Notes: generated from the sequence alone by a model not told the origin. Positions 1-8,589 are shown, numbered from the stretch's first letter. The stretch: DNA of 64,000 bases from Streptomyces sp. NBC_00193 (GCF_026342735.1 NZ_JAPEMM010000001.1:4340001-4404000), one strand, 5' to 3'. Program-made: numbers and translations.

Positions 1-503
1 AGCCGGGCGTCCCACGCACCGCGCGCCTCGGCGGCCTGGGCGTACACCTGGGCGGTCGCGAAGGCGATCTCCCGGGCGTACACGAGCAGGGCCTCGCGCA
101 GGATCGACTCGTCGCCGGGTGCCGCGACCTCGTCGATCGCGGTCTCCATGACCTCGATCGTGGTGCGCACCATCTCGACGGTCTGGCGCAGCGTGATCGC
201 CCGGGTCAGCTCGCGCGGAGCCGTCCCGAAGACGTCGGTGGAGATCGCCTGGGGGGTCTCCGGATGCCGGAACCACTCGGTGAACGCGGCGATGCCGGCC
301 TGGGCGACCAGGCCGATCCAGGACCGGTTCTCCGGCGGCATCGCCCGGTACCACGACAGCGTCTCGTCCATGCGCGCGATGGCGTTGGCGGCGAGCCGTC
401 CGGAGGACTTCTCCAGCCGGCGCAGCGTCGCGGAGTGTGGATGGGGCGGAGCCGGATGCGCGGGGTGGACCGCGGGTGAATGCTCACGTTCGGGTTGGGG
501 CAC
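1..503 (-). CDS. fasR: FasR-like fatty acid biosynthesis regulator, PucR family (N-terminal part)
   Basis: The first ~167 codons of a gene whose 3' end lies beyond the window edge. A GTG start (complement of 501-503) opens a protein with a His/Pro-rich leader, then the stretch LEKSSGRLAANAIARMDETL and the segment ENRSWIGLVAQAGIAAFTEW, which I recognise from Streptomyces FasR. FasR is a PucR-type activator of the fabD-fabH-acpP-fabF operon, so it ties malonyl-CoA/fatty acid supply to growth. The C-terminal PucR helix-turn-helix is outside the window. A weak AAGGCAG Shine-Dalgarno lies about 11 nt upstream. The proximity to aceE fits the known Streptomyces gene order. The family is fairly sure; the exact start is less so. 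Confidence 0.78.
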   Translation of the reverse strand, partial: MPQPEREHSPAVHPAHPAPPHPHSATLRRLEKSSGRLAANAIARMDETLSWYRAMPPENRSWIGLVAQAGIAAFTEWFRHPETPQAISTDVFGTAPRELTRAITLRQTVEMVRTTIEVMETAIDEVAAPGDESILREALLVYAREIAFATAQVYAQAAEARGAWDAR

Positions 504-584
504 GTGACAAGACTGCCTTATCGGGACGGCTGCGCGGAGTCCGGTCCCGTCCCGGGCCGCGCCCCGGGGGCTACGGTGGCCCCC

Positions 585-1259
585 ATGATTGATGTACGCC
601 GAGGCGCCGACCGGTACGAGGGAGCGGACGCCGACGTTGCGGCGGGCGGCCCGGCCACGGGGATCACCACCCGGCACGCCTTCTCCTTCGGCCCGCACTA
701 CGACCCCGACAACCTGCGGTTCGGCCCGGTCATGGCGTGCAACGAGGAGAGCCTCGCCCCGGGTGCGGGCTTCGACGAGCACCCCCACAGCCACACCGAG
801 ATCGTCACCTGGGTGGCCGAGGGCGAGCTCACCCACCGCGACGCCACGGGCGCGGCCACCCTGGTGCGGCCCGGGGACCTGCAGCACCTCGCCGCGGCGT
901 CCGGGACCCGGCACGTGGAACGCAACGACGGCCCCGCGCCGCTGCGCTTCGTCCAGATGTGGCTGGCCCCGGCCGATCCGGCCGGGGAGCCCTCGTACAC
1001 GCTGGTCCGGGGGATCGCCGACGGCACGCCCTACGCCGTGCCCGCGGCCGGGGCCGTCCTGCACGTCCGGCGTCCGGGCGCGGGCGAGCGGGTCGCCGTA
1101 CCGGCCGCCGGGCGGGTCTACCTGCACGTCGTACGGGGAGACCTGCGGCTGGACGGCGCGGAGCTCGGGCCCGGGGACTCGGCGCGGATCAGCGGCGAGC
1201 CGGAGCTGGAGCTGATCGCCGGATCGCCGGCCGAGGTGCTGATCTGGGAGTTCTCGTAG
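585..1259 (+). CDS. Pirin family protein
   Basis: 224-residue bicupin. The N-terminal half carries the pirin metal-binding pattern EHPHSHTEIVTWVAEGELTHRD (His residues near 66-70, Glu at ~72), followed by a second, degenerate cupin to the C terminus (ending EVLIWEFS). Pirins bind Fe(II) or other metals; some have quercetin dioxygenase activity and some act as redox-dependent regulators, so the substrate cannot be named. The ATG at 585 was chosen over upstream in-frame starts because homologous pirins begin close to MIDVRR and the sequence upstream has no conserved character. It converges with the serine hydrolase, whose stop lies 3 nt downstream. Confidence 0.85.
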   Translation: MIDVRRGADRYEGADADVAAGGPATGITTRHAFSFGPHYDPDNLRFGPVMACNEESLAPGAGFDEHPHSHTEIVTWVAEGELTHRDATGAATLVRPGDLQHLAAASGTRHVERNDGPAPLRFVQMWLAPADPAGEPSYTLVRGIADGTPYAVPAAGAVLHVRRPGAGERVAVPAAGRVYLHVVRGDLRLDGAELGPGDSARISGEPELELIAGSPAEVLIWEFS

Positions 1260-1262
1260 GAC

Positions 1263-2090
1263 TCAGCGGGTCCTGAGCTCGGCGAGCACCGCGTCGGTGA
1301 ACGGCGGCCAGGCCTCGACCGCCCACGGCCCGAAGGGGCGGTCCGTCAGCGCCACGCAGGCGGCGCGGGCGTCCGGGTCCACCCACAGGAAGGTCCCGGC
1401 CTGCCCGAAGTGCCCGAAGGTGCGCGGCGAGGAACCGGCGCCCGTCCAGTGCGGGGCCTTCCCGTCGCGGATCTCCAGGCCCAGACCCCAGTCGTTGGGC
1501 GTCTGGTGGCCGTAGCCGGGCAGCACGCCCTTGAGCCCGGGGTGGACCACCGAGGTGGCCTCCGCGACGGTGCGCACGTCCAGCAGCCGGGGCTGCTGCA
1601 GCTCGGCGGCGAAGCGCAGGAGGTCGGAGACGGTGGAGACGCCGTCCTTGGCCGGGGAGCCCTCCAGGCTGCTCGACTCCATGCCCAGCGGCTCGAAGAC
1701 GGCCTCGGCCAGGTACGCGGCGAAGGGGATCCCGGTGGCCTTCGCGATGTGGTCGCCGAGCTCCTCGAAACCGGCGTTCGAGTACAGCCGGCGCTGCCCG
1801 GGAGGGGCCGTCACCCGGTGCTCGTCGAAGGCCAGGCCGCTGGTGTGGGCGAGCAGGTGGCGCACGGTGGAGCCCTCGGGCCCGGCCGGCTCGTCCAGCT
1901 CGATCGCACCCTCCTCGTAGGCGACGAGGGCGGCGTAGGCGGCGAGCGGCTTGGTGACGGAGGCCAGCGGGAAGCGGTGGTCCACCGGGCCGTGGGAGCC
2001 GAGCACGGTCCCGTCGGCGTGGACGACGGCCGCGGCGGCGGTCGGAACCGGCCAGTTCTCGATGATGCGCAGACTCTGCAAGCTCTCCAT
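1263..2090 (-). CDS. Serine hydrolase (beta-lactamase/PBP4* class C fold)
   Basis: 275 residues with the class C beta-lactamase/esterase signature SVTK at residues 44-47 (catalytic Ser44, Lys47) and a YSN-type motif in RLYSNAGFEELGDHI (second catalytic Tyr). A glycine-rich GHFGQAGTF segment near the C terminus stands in for the KTG box. No signal peptide is visible, so it is likely cytoplasmic; EstB-like esterases and D-amino peptidases share this fold. The ATG (complement of 2088-2090) is the first sensible start; longer frames would run through the MerR promoter. It is divergent from the MerR gene and the 18-bp palindrome at 2108-2125 lies between them, so shared control is plausible. Confidence 0.83.
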   Translation of the reverse strand: MESLQSLRIIENWPVPTAAAAVVHADGTVLGSHGPVDHRFPLASVTKPLAAYAALVAYEEGAIELDEPAGPEGSTVRHLLAHTSGLAFDEHRVTAPPGQRRLYSNAGFEELGDHIAKATGIPFAAYLAEAVFEPLGMESSSLEGSPAKDGVSTVSDLLRFAAELQQPRLLDVRTVAEATSVVHPGLKGVLPGYGHQTPNDWGLGLEIRDGKAPHWTGAGSSPRTFGHFGQAGTFLWVDPDARAACVALTDRPFGPWAVEAWPPFTDAVLAELRTR

Positions 2091-2107
2091 GCGGCCGAGG
2101 GTACTTG

Positions 2108-2125
2108 CTTGGAGTGCACTCCAAG
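2108..2125 (+). promoter_or_regulatory. MerR-type operator/promoter
   Basis: Perfect 18-bp palindrome CTTGGAGTGCACTCCAAG, placed 17 bp before the MerR start codon and 18 bp before the divergent hydrolase start. A -35-like TTGCTT (2105-2110) and a -10-like TTTAGC (2128-2133) bracket it with a long spacer, the arrangement used by MerR regulators that untwist 19-20 bp spacer promoters. Palindrome is seen; autoregulatory role is inferred. Confidence 0.6.
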
Positions 2126-2141
2126 GATTTAGCGTGGAGCC

Positions 2142-2570
2142 ATGAGCCTGACCCAGACCCCCCTGCAGACGCAGACGCGGTACACGATCAGCGAGGTCGA
2201 GGCACGGACCGGTCTGACCCAGCACACCTTGCGCTGGTACGAGCGGATCGGCCTCATGCCGCACGTGGACCGTTCGCACTCGGGGCAGCGGCGGTTCACC
2301 GACAAGGACCTCGACTGGCTGGGCTTCGTCGGCAAGTTGCGCACCACCGGAATGTCGGTGGCGGACATGGTCCGGTACGCAGAACTCGTCCGTGAGGGCC
2401 CGCACACCGCCGACGACCGGCGCGAACTGCTGGAGCGCACGCGCGACGAGGTGCGGACGCGCATCGCGGAACTGACCGACGCGCTCGCCGTGCTGGACTA
2501 CAAGATCGATACGTATGCGATGTGCACCGCCGTCGCGGGAGCCGTCGCGGGAGAGGCAGACCGGACATGA
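2142..2570 (+). CDS. MerR family transcriptional regulator
   Basis: 142 residues: N-terminal winged helix-turn-helix (YTISEVEARTGLTQHTLRWYERIGL, residues ~13-37, followed by the wing SGQRRFTDKDLDWL), then the long dimerisation helix (RRELLERTRDEVRTRIAELTDALAVLDYKI) and a short C-terminal tail with a single Cys (TYAMC). The tail resembles YHDM/AdhR-type MerR proteins that sense electrophiles or carbonyls and control nearby oxidoreductases. Its stop overlaps the aldo-keto reductase start (ATGA at 2567-2570), so the two are translationally coupled and the reductase is the likely target. Confidence 0.9.
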   Translation: MSLTQTPLQTQTRYTISEVEARTGLTQHTLRWYERIGLMPHVDRSHSGQRRFTDKDLDWLGFVGKLRTTGMSVADMVRYAELVREGPHTADDRRELLERTRDEVRTRIAELTDALAVLDYKIDTYAMCTAVAGAVAGEADRT

Positions 2571-3589
2571 CCGGGAACACGGCAGGGATCGAGCAGGTCG
2601 AACTGGGCGGGGGCGGCCCGCTGGTGGGCGTCCAGGGGCTCGGATGCATGGGCATGAGCGAGTTCTACGGGGACACCGACGAGGCGGCCGCCCGGCGGAC
2701 GCTGGACGCCGCGCTGGAGGCCGGGGTCACCCTCTTCGACACCGCCGACGTCTACGGGCGGGGCGCCAACGAGGAGTTCCTCGCGCCGTTCGTGGCCGCG
2801 CACCGCGACCGGATCACCCTCGCCACGAAGTTCGCCATCGAGCGGACGGACGACCCGCTGTACCGGGGGGTCCGCAACGACCGCGCCTACATCCGCGGCG
2901 CGGTGGAGGACAGCCTGCGCAGGCTGGGCACCGACGTGATCGACCTCTACTACATGCACCGGCGGGATCCGGCCGTTCCGTTCGCCGAGTCGGTGGGCGC
3001 GATGGCGGAGCTGGTGCAGGAGGGCAAGGTGCGCCACCTGGGGCTCAGCGAGGTGACCGGCGCCGAGCTGCGCGAGGCGCACGCGGTGCACCCGATCGCG
3101 GCGCTCCAGTCGGAGTGGTCGCTGTTCAGCCGGGACGTGGAGCGCAGCGCGGTGGGCGCGGCGGCGGAGCTGGGCGTGGCCTTCGTGCCGTACTCCCCGC
3201 TCGGGCGCGGCTTCCTGACCGGGGCGTTCGCGGACGCGTCGGCGGAGCTGACGGCTGATGACTTCCGGCAGTACCAGCCCCGGTTCACGGGGGACAACGC
3301 GAAGACGAACGGGGCGCTGCTCACTCCCGTACGGGAGATCGCGGCGGCCCGCGGGGCCACGCCGGCGCAGATCGCCCTGGCATGGGTGCAGCAGCGGGCG
3401 GCGGTGCACGGCCTGACGGTCGTCCCGATCCCGGGCACCCGCAAGCCGTCCCGCCTGGCGGAGAACACGGGCGCGACCCGCATCACGCTGACGCCTGCGG
3501 AACTGGCCCTCCTGGAGCCCATCGCCGAGGGGGTCGCGGGCGACCGCTACCCCGACATGAGCCACACGTCGGCGGCCCGCGAGGTCTGA
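2567..3589 (+). CDS. Aldo/keto reductase
   Basis: 340-residue NADPH-dependent (beta/alpha)8 barrel of the AKR superfamily. The catalytic tetrad is visible: Asp and Tyr in LFDTADVYGRGANEE, Lys in LATKFAIE, and His in DLYYMHRRDP. The C-terminal cofactor segment is present in VVPIPGTRKPSRLAEN. The length and the GLGCMGMSEFYG start match the YakC/AKR13-like group, which reduces aldehydes and ketones. The ATG at 2567 overlaps the MerR stop, giving one operon. With an electrophile-type MerR in front, a carbonyl detoxification role is plausible but inferred. Confidence 0.9.
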   Translation: MTGNTAGIEQVELGGGGPLVGVQGLGCMGMSEFYGDTDEAAARRTLDAALEAGVTLFDTADVYGRGANEEFLAPFVAAHRDRITLATKFAIERTDDPLYRGVRNDRAYIRGAVEDSLRRLGTDVIDLYYMHRRDPAVPFAESVGAMAELVQEGKVRHLGLSEVTGAELREAHAVHPIAALQSEWSLFSRDVERSAVGAAAELGVAFVPYSPLGRGFLTGAFADASAELTADDFRQYQPRFTGDNAKTNGALLTPVREIAAARGATPAQIALAWVQQRAAVHGLTVVPIPGTRKPSRLAENTGATRITLTPAELALLEPIAEGVAGDRYPDMSHTSAAREV

Positions 3590-3612
3590 CCGGGCGCGGC
3601 GGCGGCCATATC

Positions 3613-3712
3613 CAGCCTCGCCGGCGTTTGAGGCGTGGGGTCTGGGGCGGAGCCCCAGGGGGTCCGGGCGCAGCCCGGGGAACGGTGGAAGGGCGGGTAG
3701 GGGACAGCCCCG
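3613..3712 (+). repeat. Dispersed GC-rich intergenic repeat, copy A
   Basis: About 100 bp between the convergent reductase and DUF4429 genes. It starts CCAGCCTCGCCGGCGTTTGA, passes through GC-rich palindromes (GGGGCGGAGCCCC type) and ends GTGGAAGGGCGGGTAGGGGA. The same blocks recur at 24421-24633, 50637-50850 and, without the CAAACGCCGG tail, inside the gene at 55843-57861. It may also act as a terminator for the convergent pair. Confidence 0.8.
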
Positions 3713-3717
3713 CAGGG

Positions 3718-4554
3718 TCAGGCCCCGGCCGTGAAGCGGTCCCGTAGCGCCCGGTACTCGGCGTCCGTGAGCAGCCCCGCGCTGTGCAGCTCGGCGAGGT
3801 GCTGGATCCGCTCCCCGGCCCGGGGCCTCGGCACGGCGGCGACCGGACTCCGCGCCCGCAGGGCGGCGAGCACGGAGGCCGCGAACGGCAGCGACTCGTG
3901 CACGGCCCCGTACCCCACCCCGAAGACGGCCGAGGCCAGGTCGTGGTCCGGCCGCGGATCACCGGCGCCCTCGCGGGGCAACAGCCGCAGGTGCCCGCCG
4001 GACCGTTCCGGGGAGTGCCAGACCAGCCCGGCCAGGTCGGCCAGCGCGTACCGCTGGTCGCCCGCCTTCCACTTGGTGCTGGTGGCCCCGGTGCGCGACC
4101 AGTGGAAGGTGACGGCGCCGCCGTCGAAGGCGAGCCGGGCGTCGTACGCCTTCAGCGTGGCCGGGGGCCCCGGGACGGAGACGAGGAACCGGTCGGCCGG
4201 CCCCTCCGGACCCAGCCGCTCGCGCAGGGCCTCGGTGAACGCCCCCGCGCGGCCGGCCCCGGCGCCACCACCCGGCAGCACCAGCCGGTACGGATCGCAG
4301 GCTTCTCTCAACTGCCCCGCCGCGGCGTCCATCAGCGGGTCCGCTCCCACCCGTACGCGGGCGTGCAGCACCAGTGTGTCCCGCCGTCCCGCGGTCAGGC
4401 CCACCCCGGCCAACGCCTCGACGGGGATCCGCCGTTCCCCCAGGGCGTGCCAGAGTCTTGGCGTTCGCATCCCCCGTGCGAAGCGGATGATGAGCGAGTT
4501 CGTGGTGCGGTCGAACTCCCAGACGGCATGGTTTCCGGCCAGTACGTCACCCAT
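3718..4554 (-). CDS. DUF4429 protein with C-terminal SHOCT motif
   Basis: 278 residues. Two DUF4429 units can be traced: residues ~1-95 (GDVLAGNHAVWEFDRTTNSLIIRF) and ~145-225 (LKAYDARLAFDGGAVTFHWSR), each a small beta-rich module. The last ~35 residues (RIQHLAELHSAGLLTDAEYRALRDRF) form a SHOCT helix pair, a motif common at the C termini of bacterial envelope or oligomerising proteins. No signal peptide or membrane segment is seen. The function of the family is unknown, although it is abundant in Streptomyces. ATG at the complement of 4552-4554; the upstream in-frame extension is unlike family members. Confidence 0.8.
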   Translation of the reverse strand: MGDVLAGNHAVWEFDRTTNSLIIRFARGMRTPRLWHALGERRIPVEALAGVGLTAGRRDTLVLHARVRVGADPLMDAAAGQLREACDPYRLVLPGGGAGAGRAGAFTEALRERLGPEGPADRFLVSVPGPPATLKAYDARLAFDGGAVTFHWSRTGATSTKWKAGDQRYALADLAGLVWHSPERSGGHLRLLPREGAGDPRPDHDLASAVFGVGYGAVHESLPFAASVLAALRARSPVAAVPRPRAGERIQHLAELHSAGLLTDAEYRALRDRFTAGA

Positions 4555-4627
4555 GCGGCACATCGTAAAGGGACGCACCCCCGTGCGTCCCCCTGCCGTG
4601 AGGTCCGATTTCGGGTCGGCCGAGCGG

Positions 4628-5863
4628 TCAGGGACCGTCCGTCCCGGATGTTCCGCGTCGGCACGTGTCGTCCCCGGCGGCGCACACCGTGGAACCGAAC
4701 GCACCGGTTCCGATTTTGGCGAAGTTGTCCAGGGATTCCGTTCCTGGCTCGAAGTAGCCGGTGTGGCTCTTGGCGCCCGCCGCCGACAGGACCCGCGCGC
4801 CGAACTCCTCGGAGACCGGATCCGCGCCGTGGCCCAGGCCCCCGAACTCCAGGTGGGGCACGTCGGCGATCCAGTCACCGGCGTCCCGCATCGCCCACAC
4901 CCGCGCCGAGGTGTCCAGCTCGGCGGCGTTCTCGGCGCGCATTCCGGGGCTGCCCGCCACCACGATGTCCGTGACCCGGGGCGGCAGCTCGTGGGCGGCC
5001 ACGCCGCACACCACCGAACCGTAGCTGTGGCAGAACAGCGCCACGCTCGCCCGCCCGGGCAGCGCGGAGGTCAGCGAGCGCAGTCTGGCCGCGCCGTCCA
5101 CGGCCAGTCGCCCGGTGGCCGCGTCCATGCCGACGCCGGTCGGGGCGGTGTAGCCGGCCCAGGCGATGACCGCGGTCCGGCTGCCCGGGGCGGCCGTGCG
5201 CTCGGCCGCGTACAGGGACTCCGCCATGCCGACGGGGGCGGTCAGCCGGCGCATCGTGCGCTCGAAGGTGAGCGCGTCGGTGTCCACGCCGGGGACGATC
5301 ACCGATACGCGGCGGGCCTCGCCGAGGTCGCCGAAGACCTCGGCGACGAGGGCGCTGCCGGTGGGGTCGAAGACGAGGATCTGCCGGCCGGGCTCGGCGA
5401 GGGACGCGAAGCGGTGGGCGCGCCGGGCGGCGGTCGCGCGGTCGGAGGGGGCCAGCGTCCTGTCGTGCGCGCGGGCGTCCTCGATCCGCACGGCCTGCTT
5501 CAGCGCCATCCGGTTGGCCCGGTAGCGGACGCCGGGCGGCACGCCGTCGAGATTGCCGACCACCAGCGGGTGGCCCTCGGTGAGCCGGGCGCGCTGGGCG
5601 CCGTCGAGGCTCGCGAAGAAACGTGCCACCACGGGTGCCGGGGCATCCGCGGCGGGCAGGGCCCGGCCTTCGAAGCGCGCCGCGGCCCAGGAGGCGAGCG
5701 CGGCGTCGCGCGGGGACGCCTCGCTCGCGGGCCGGTAGACGGCCGTCCAGCCCGTGGTCGCGAGCATCAGGAAGACCACCGCCAGCGCGAGCAGGGCGCG
5801 CAGGGCGGCCGGGCGCGCGGGGGCGTCGGCGGAGGGGGTGTGGGCGGGGCCGGGCAGGTTCAC
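4628..5863 (-). CDS. Alpha/beta hydrolase (DUF1023 family), membrane-anchored or secreted
   Basis: 411 residues with a hydrophobic N-terminal segment (ALRALLALAVVFLMLATTGW, ~18-37) acting as signal anchor. The nucleophile elbow is ALFCHSYGSVVCG (the family usually has GHSYGS; the first Gly is Cys here), with Asp and His candidates in MRDAGDWIADVPH and GGLGHGADPVS. DUF1023 proteins are lipase/esterase-like hydrolases of unproven substrate. A GTG start at the complement of 5861-5863 was chosen because it begins just before the signal segment; the frame remains open far upstream but has no conserved content there. Preceded by a 194-bp gap after the TetR gene. Confidence 0.82.
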   Translation of the reverse strand: MNLPGPAHTPSADAPARPAALRALLALAVVFLMLATTGWTAVYRPASEASPRDAALASWAAARFEGRALPAADAPAPVVARFFASLDGAQRARLTEGHPLVVGNLDGVPPGVRYRANRMALKQAVRIEDARAHDRTLAPSDRATAARRAHRFASLAEPGRQILVFDPTGSALVAEVFGDLGEARRVSVIVPGVDTDALTFERTMRRLTAPVGMAESLYAAERTAAPGSRTAVIAWAGYTAPTGVGMDAATGRLAVDGAARLRSLTSALPGRASVALFCHSYGSVVCGVAAHELPPRVTDIVVAGSPGMRAENAAELDTSARVWAMRDAGDWIADVPHLEFGGLGHGADPVSEEFGARVLSAAGAKSHTGYFEPGTESLDNFAKIGTGAFGSTVCAAGDDTCRRGTSGTDGP

Positions 5864-6057
5864 TGCGCCCAGCGTAGGAGACCGTCGCGGGTGCCTGCGC
5901 GCCGGGTGACGGGAGTCACCGCCGACCGTGGGACGCCCCGTCGGCGGGTGCTCCCGTACGGGACCTGCGTGCGCGGGCGCCCCGACCCGTACGGGGTGTT
6001 CGTCCGGGTTCGTCCGGCCTGCGCCCGGCCGGGCGGGCCGGGCGGAAAGTGCGCCGG

Positions 6058-6717
6058 TCAGACGGGTCGGCGCCAGTCGGAGGCGAGCGCCGGGCCGATC
6101 TGGTCGAGGTAGACCTCGGTCATCCGCCGGATGGTGGCCACGCTGGTGTCCTCGCCCTGCCCCCAGAGCCGGCCGGTGACGCGCATCACGCCCGTGAACG
6201 CGGCGACGGCCACCCGCGGGCGCGGATCGACGTCCACGTCCAGGCCCTCGCGCTCGGCTATCAGCCGGGCGATCCGCTCCTCCAGCTCGGTGGAGCGGCG
6301 CAGGTGCACGGCGAGCAGGGCCGGGGTGGACTCGATCAGCCGGTAGCTGCGCATGTACAGGTCGAGCGGGACCAGGTCCGAAATGGCCTCTTCGACGGTG
6401 TCCCAGGCGGCGAGCACGGCCGAGCGCATCGCCTCGAAGGGGCCCTCGGCGGGCGGGCGGGAGTGCAGCGCCGCGACGAAGTGCGATTCGACCAGGTCCT
6501 GGACGGCGAAGGCGACCTCTTCCTTGTTGGCGAAGTACCGGAAGAAGGTGCGCTGGGACACGTCCACGGCGTCGGCGATCTCGTCGACGGTCGTCTCCTC
6601 GTACCCCTGGGCGATGAAGAGGAGGAGGGCCGCGCGCAGCAGTGCGTCGCGCGTGCGCTGTTTCTTGCGCTCGCGCAGTCCGGCCGGCGGTGCGGACGCG
6701 GGCCGCTGATCGGTCAT
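6058..6717 (-). CDS. TetR family transcriptional regulator
   Basis: 219 residues. The N-terminal TetR DNA-binding domain is clear (TRDALLRAALLLFIAQGYEETTVDEIADAVDVSQRTFFRYFANKEEV, ~22-70), followed by an all-helical ligand domain of the type annotated as MftR-like C-terminal. It is divergent from the adjacent MFS exporter with 91 bp between start codons, and two inverted repeats sit in that gap, the classic arrangement of a local efflux repressor. ATG at 6717; a GTG lies one codon upstream. Confidence 0.9.
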   Translation of the reverse strand: MTDQRPASAPPAGLRERKKQRTRDALLRAALLLFIAQGYEETTVDEIADAVDVSQRTFFRYFANKEEVAFAVQDLVESHFVAALHSRPPAEGPFEAMRSAVLAAWDTVEEAISDLVPLDLYMRSYRLIESTPALLAVHLRRSTELEERIARLIAEREGLDVDVDPRPRVAVAAFTGVMRVTGRLWGQGEDTSVATIRRMTEVYLDQIGPALASDWRRPV

Positions 6718-6747
6718 CACGGCGGTCAGGGTACCTGTGACCGACCT

Positions 6748-6797
6748 GACAGTGGCTGTCTGACGAACCGGTCTGTGAAGTGTCAGTCGCTGTCACT
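6748..6797. promoter_or_regulatory. Two operator-like inverted repeats between tetR and the MFS gene
   Basis: Site 1, GACAG-TGG-CTGTC at 6748-6760, is a perfect repeat. Site 2, AGTGTCAG-TCG-CTGTCACT at 6779-6797, has one mismatch. Both share a TGWCAG half-site with a 3-bp spacer, and site 2 ends 12 bp before the exporter start. They are probable binding sites for the divergent TetR protein; the sites are seen, the binding is inferred. Confidence 0.55.
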
Positions 6798-6808
6798 AAC
6801 CTGTTCGC

Positions 6809-8425
6809 ATGACTAGTCAGATCACCGTCGACGGCGGGGACGCACTCTCGCTCACCAAGGAACCGGGCCCCTCGCCCGTCCGTACGGGCCTTAGGGGCCA
6901 CCCGTGGCTCACCCTGTTCGCCGTCGCGATCGGCGTCATGATGGTCACCCTCGACGGCACGATCGTCGCCGTCGCCAACCCGGCCATCCAGAAGGACCTC
7001 GGCGCCTCGCTCGCCGACGTCCAGTGGATCACCAACGGCTACCTGCTCGCCCTCGCGGTCTCCCTCATCACCGCGGGCAAGCTCGGCGACCGCTTCGGCC
7101 ACCGCCAGACCTTCCTCATCGGCATCGCCGGGTTCGCCGTCTCCTCGGCGGCCATCGGCCTCTCCGGCGGCGTCGAGCTCGTCATCGGCTTCCGCGTCGC
7201 GCAGGGCGTCTTCGGAGCGCTGCTGATGCCCGCCGCGCTGGGCCTGCTGCGGGCGACCTTCCCGGCCGAGAAGCTCAACATGGCCATCGGCATCTGGGGC
7301 ATGGTCATCGGCGCCTCGACCGCCGCCGGGCCGATCGTCGGCGGTCTGCTCGTCGAGAACGTGAGCTGGCAGTCCGTCTTCTTCATCAACGTGCCCGTCG
7401 GCATCGTCGCGCTCGCCTTCGGCTTGTTCATCCTGGTCGACCACCGGGCCGAGAACGCCCCGCGCTCCTTCGACGTCCCGGGCATCCTGCTGCTGTCGGC
7501 CGGGATGTTCTCGCTGATCTGGGCACTGATCAAGGCCTCGGAATGGGGCTGGGGCGACACCAGGACCCTCGCCTTCCTCGGCGGGTCCCTCGTGTGCTTC
7601 GTGGCCTTCGCCCTCTGGGAGAACTTCGTCTCCGAGCCGCTGATCCCGCTCGGGATGTTCCGCTCGCTGCCGCTGTCCGCGGGCACGGTGCTGATGGTCC
7701 TGATGGCCTTCGCCTTCATGGGCGGGCTGTTCTTCGTCACCTTCTACCTGCAGAACGTCCACGGCATGAGCCCCGTCGACAGCGGTCTGCACCTGCTGCC
7801 GCTGACCGGCATGATGATCGTCGGATCTCCGCTGGCGGGCCTGGCCATCACCAAGGTCGGCCCGCGGCTGCCGCTGGTCGCCGGCATGGTCGCCACCGCC
7901 GCCGCCTGCTTCGGGATGTCCCAGCTGACCCCGGGCACCTCCACCCTCACCATGTCGTTCTGGTTCGCCCTGATGGGCCTCGGGCTCGCGCCCGTCATGG
8001 TCGGCGCCACCGAGGTCATCGTGGGCAACGCCCCGCTGGAGCTCTCGGGCGTGGCAGGCGGGCTCCAGCAGGCCGCCATGCAGGTCGGCGGCAGCCTGGG
8101 CACCGCCGTGCTCGGCGCGGTCATGGCGAGCAAGGTCGGCAGCGTCTTCGAGGACAACTGGGCCGGGGCCGGCCTGCCGCCGCTCACCCCGGAGCAGGCG
8201 GACCTCGCGGAGCGGGGCATCCAGGTCGGCATCGCCCCGATCCCGCCGGGTGCTCCGGAGCAGCTCGCGGCGACCATCACGGGGGTCGCGCACGACACGT
8301 TCGTGTCAGGGATGAGCACGGCCTTCACCGTCGCGGGCGTGGTCGCGGTGTTCGCCGCGATCGTGGCCGGCTTCACGAAGCGTGGCGAGAACGCCGAGGC
8401 GGGGGCGGGCGCGGCCCACATCTAG
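6809..8425 (+). CDS. MFS multidrug exporter, DHA2 (EmrB/QacA) family
   Basis: 538 residues with 14 predicted membrane helices. Motif A-like GKLGDRFGHRQTF follows helix 2, motif C-like MVIGASTAAGPIVGGLLVE lies in helix 5, and the N-terminal LDGTIVAVANPAI carries the DHA2 acidic residue in helix 1. DHA2 proteins export drugs or natural products by proton antiport. The adjacent divergent TetR repressor suggests substrate-induced expression. ATG at 6809 lies directly downstream of the second operator; no strong Shine-Dalgarno is visible, so the transcript may have a very short leader. Confidence 0.93.
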   Translation: MTSQITVDGGDALSLTKEPGPSPVRTGLRGHPWLTLFAVAIGVMMVTLDGTIVAVANPAIQKDLGASLADVQWITNGYLLALAVSLITAGKLGDRFGHRQTFLIGIAGFAVSSAAIGLSGGVELVIGFRVAQGVFGALLMPAALGLLRATFPAEKLNMAIGIWGMVIGASTAAGPIVGGLLVENVSWQSVFFINVPVGIVALAFGLFILVDHRAENAPRSFDVPGILLLSAGMFSLIWALIKASEWGWGDTRTLAFLGGSLVCFVAFALWENFVSEPLIPLGMFRSLPLSAGTVLMVLMAFAFMGGLFFVTFYLQNVHGMSPVDSGLHLLPLTGMMIVGSPLAGLAITKVGPRLPLVAGMVATAAACFGMSQLTPGTSTLTMSFWFALMGLGLAPVMVGATEVIVGNAPLELSGVAGGLQQAAMQVGGSLGTAVLGAVMASKVGSVFEDNWAGAGLPPLTPEQADLAERGIQVGIAPIPPGAPEQLAATITGVAHDTFVSGMSTAFTVAGVVAVFAAIVAGFTKRGENAEAGAGAAHI

Positions 8426-8479
8426 GGCGGAGCCCCCATCCAGGGTCGGAGCCCTCATCCAGGGTCGGAGCCCCCATCC
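8425..8479 (+). repeat. Triplicated 18-19 bp tandem repeat
   Basis: Three near-identical units, GGGYCGGAGCCCYCATCCA, begin at the exporter's stop codon. The GGAGCCC cores resemble blocks in the dispersed intergenic repeat. No coding potential is evident. Confidence 0.75.
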
Positions 8480-8589
8480 AGCCCCGCCTCGGCTGCCCGC
8501 CCCGGTACGGCGTCCCGCTGGCGCTGTACCGCGGGCCGGGCGGCCGGGGCGGTCACGGTGGTCGCGGAGGCGTCAACTCCGGGGCCGAC

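Noticed and set aside
1189..2124. Alternative long minus-strand frames over the serine hydrolase
   Set aside because: The Arg/Ala/Gly-rich translation is a shadow of the correct frame, which carries SxxK and YSN motifs.
4628..8293. 1221-codon minus-strand frame spanning hydrolase, TetR and MFS genes
   Set aside because: Only 4628-5863 encodes a recognisable protein; the rest is antisense of known genes.
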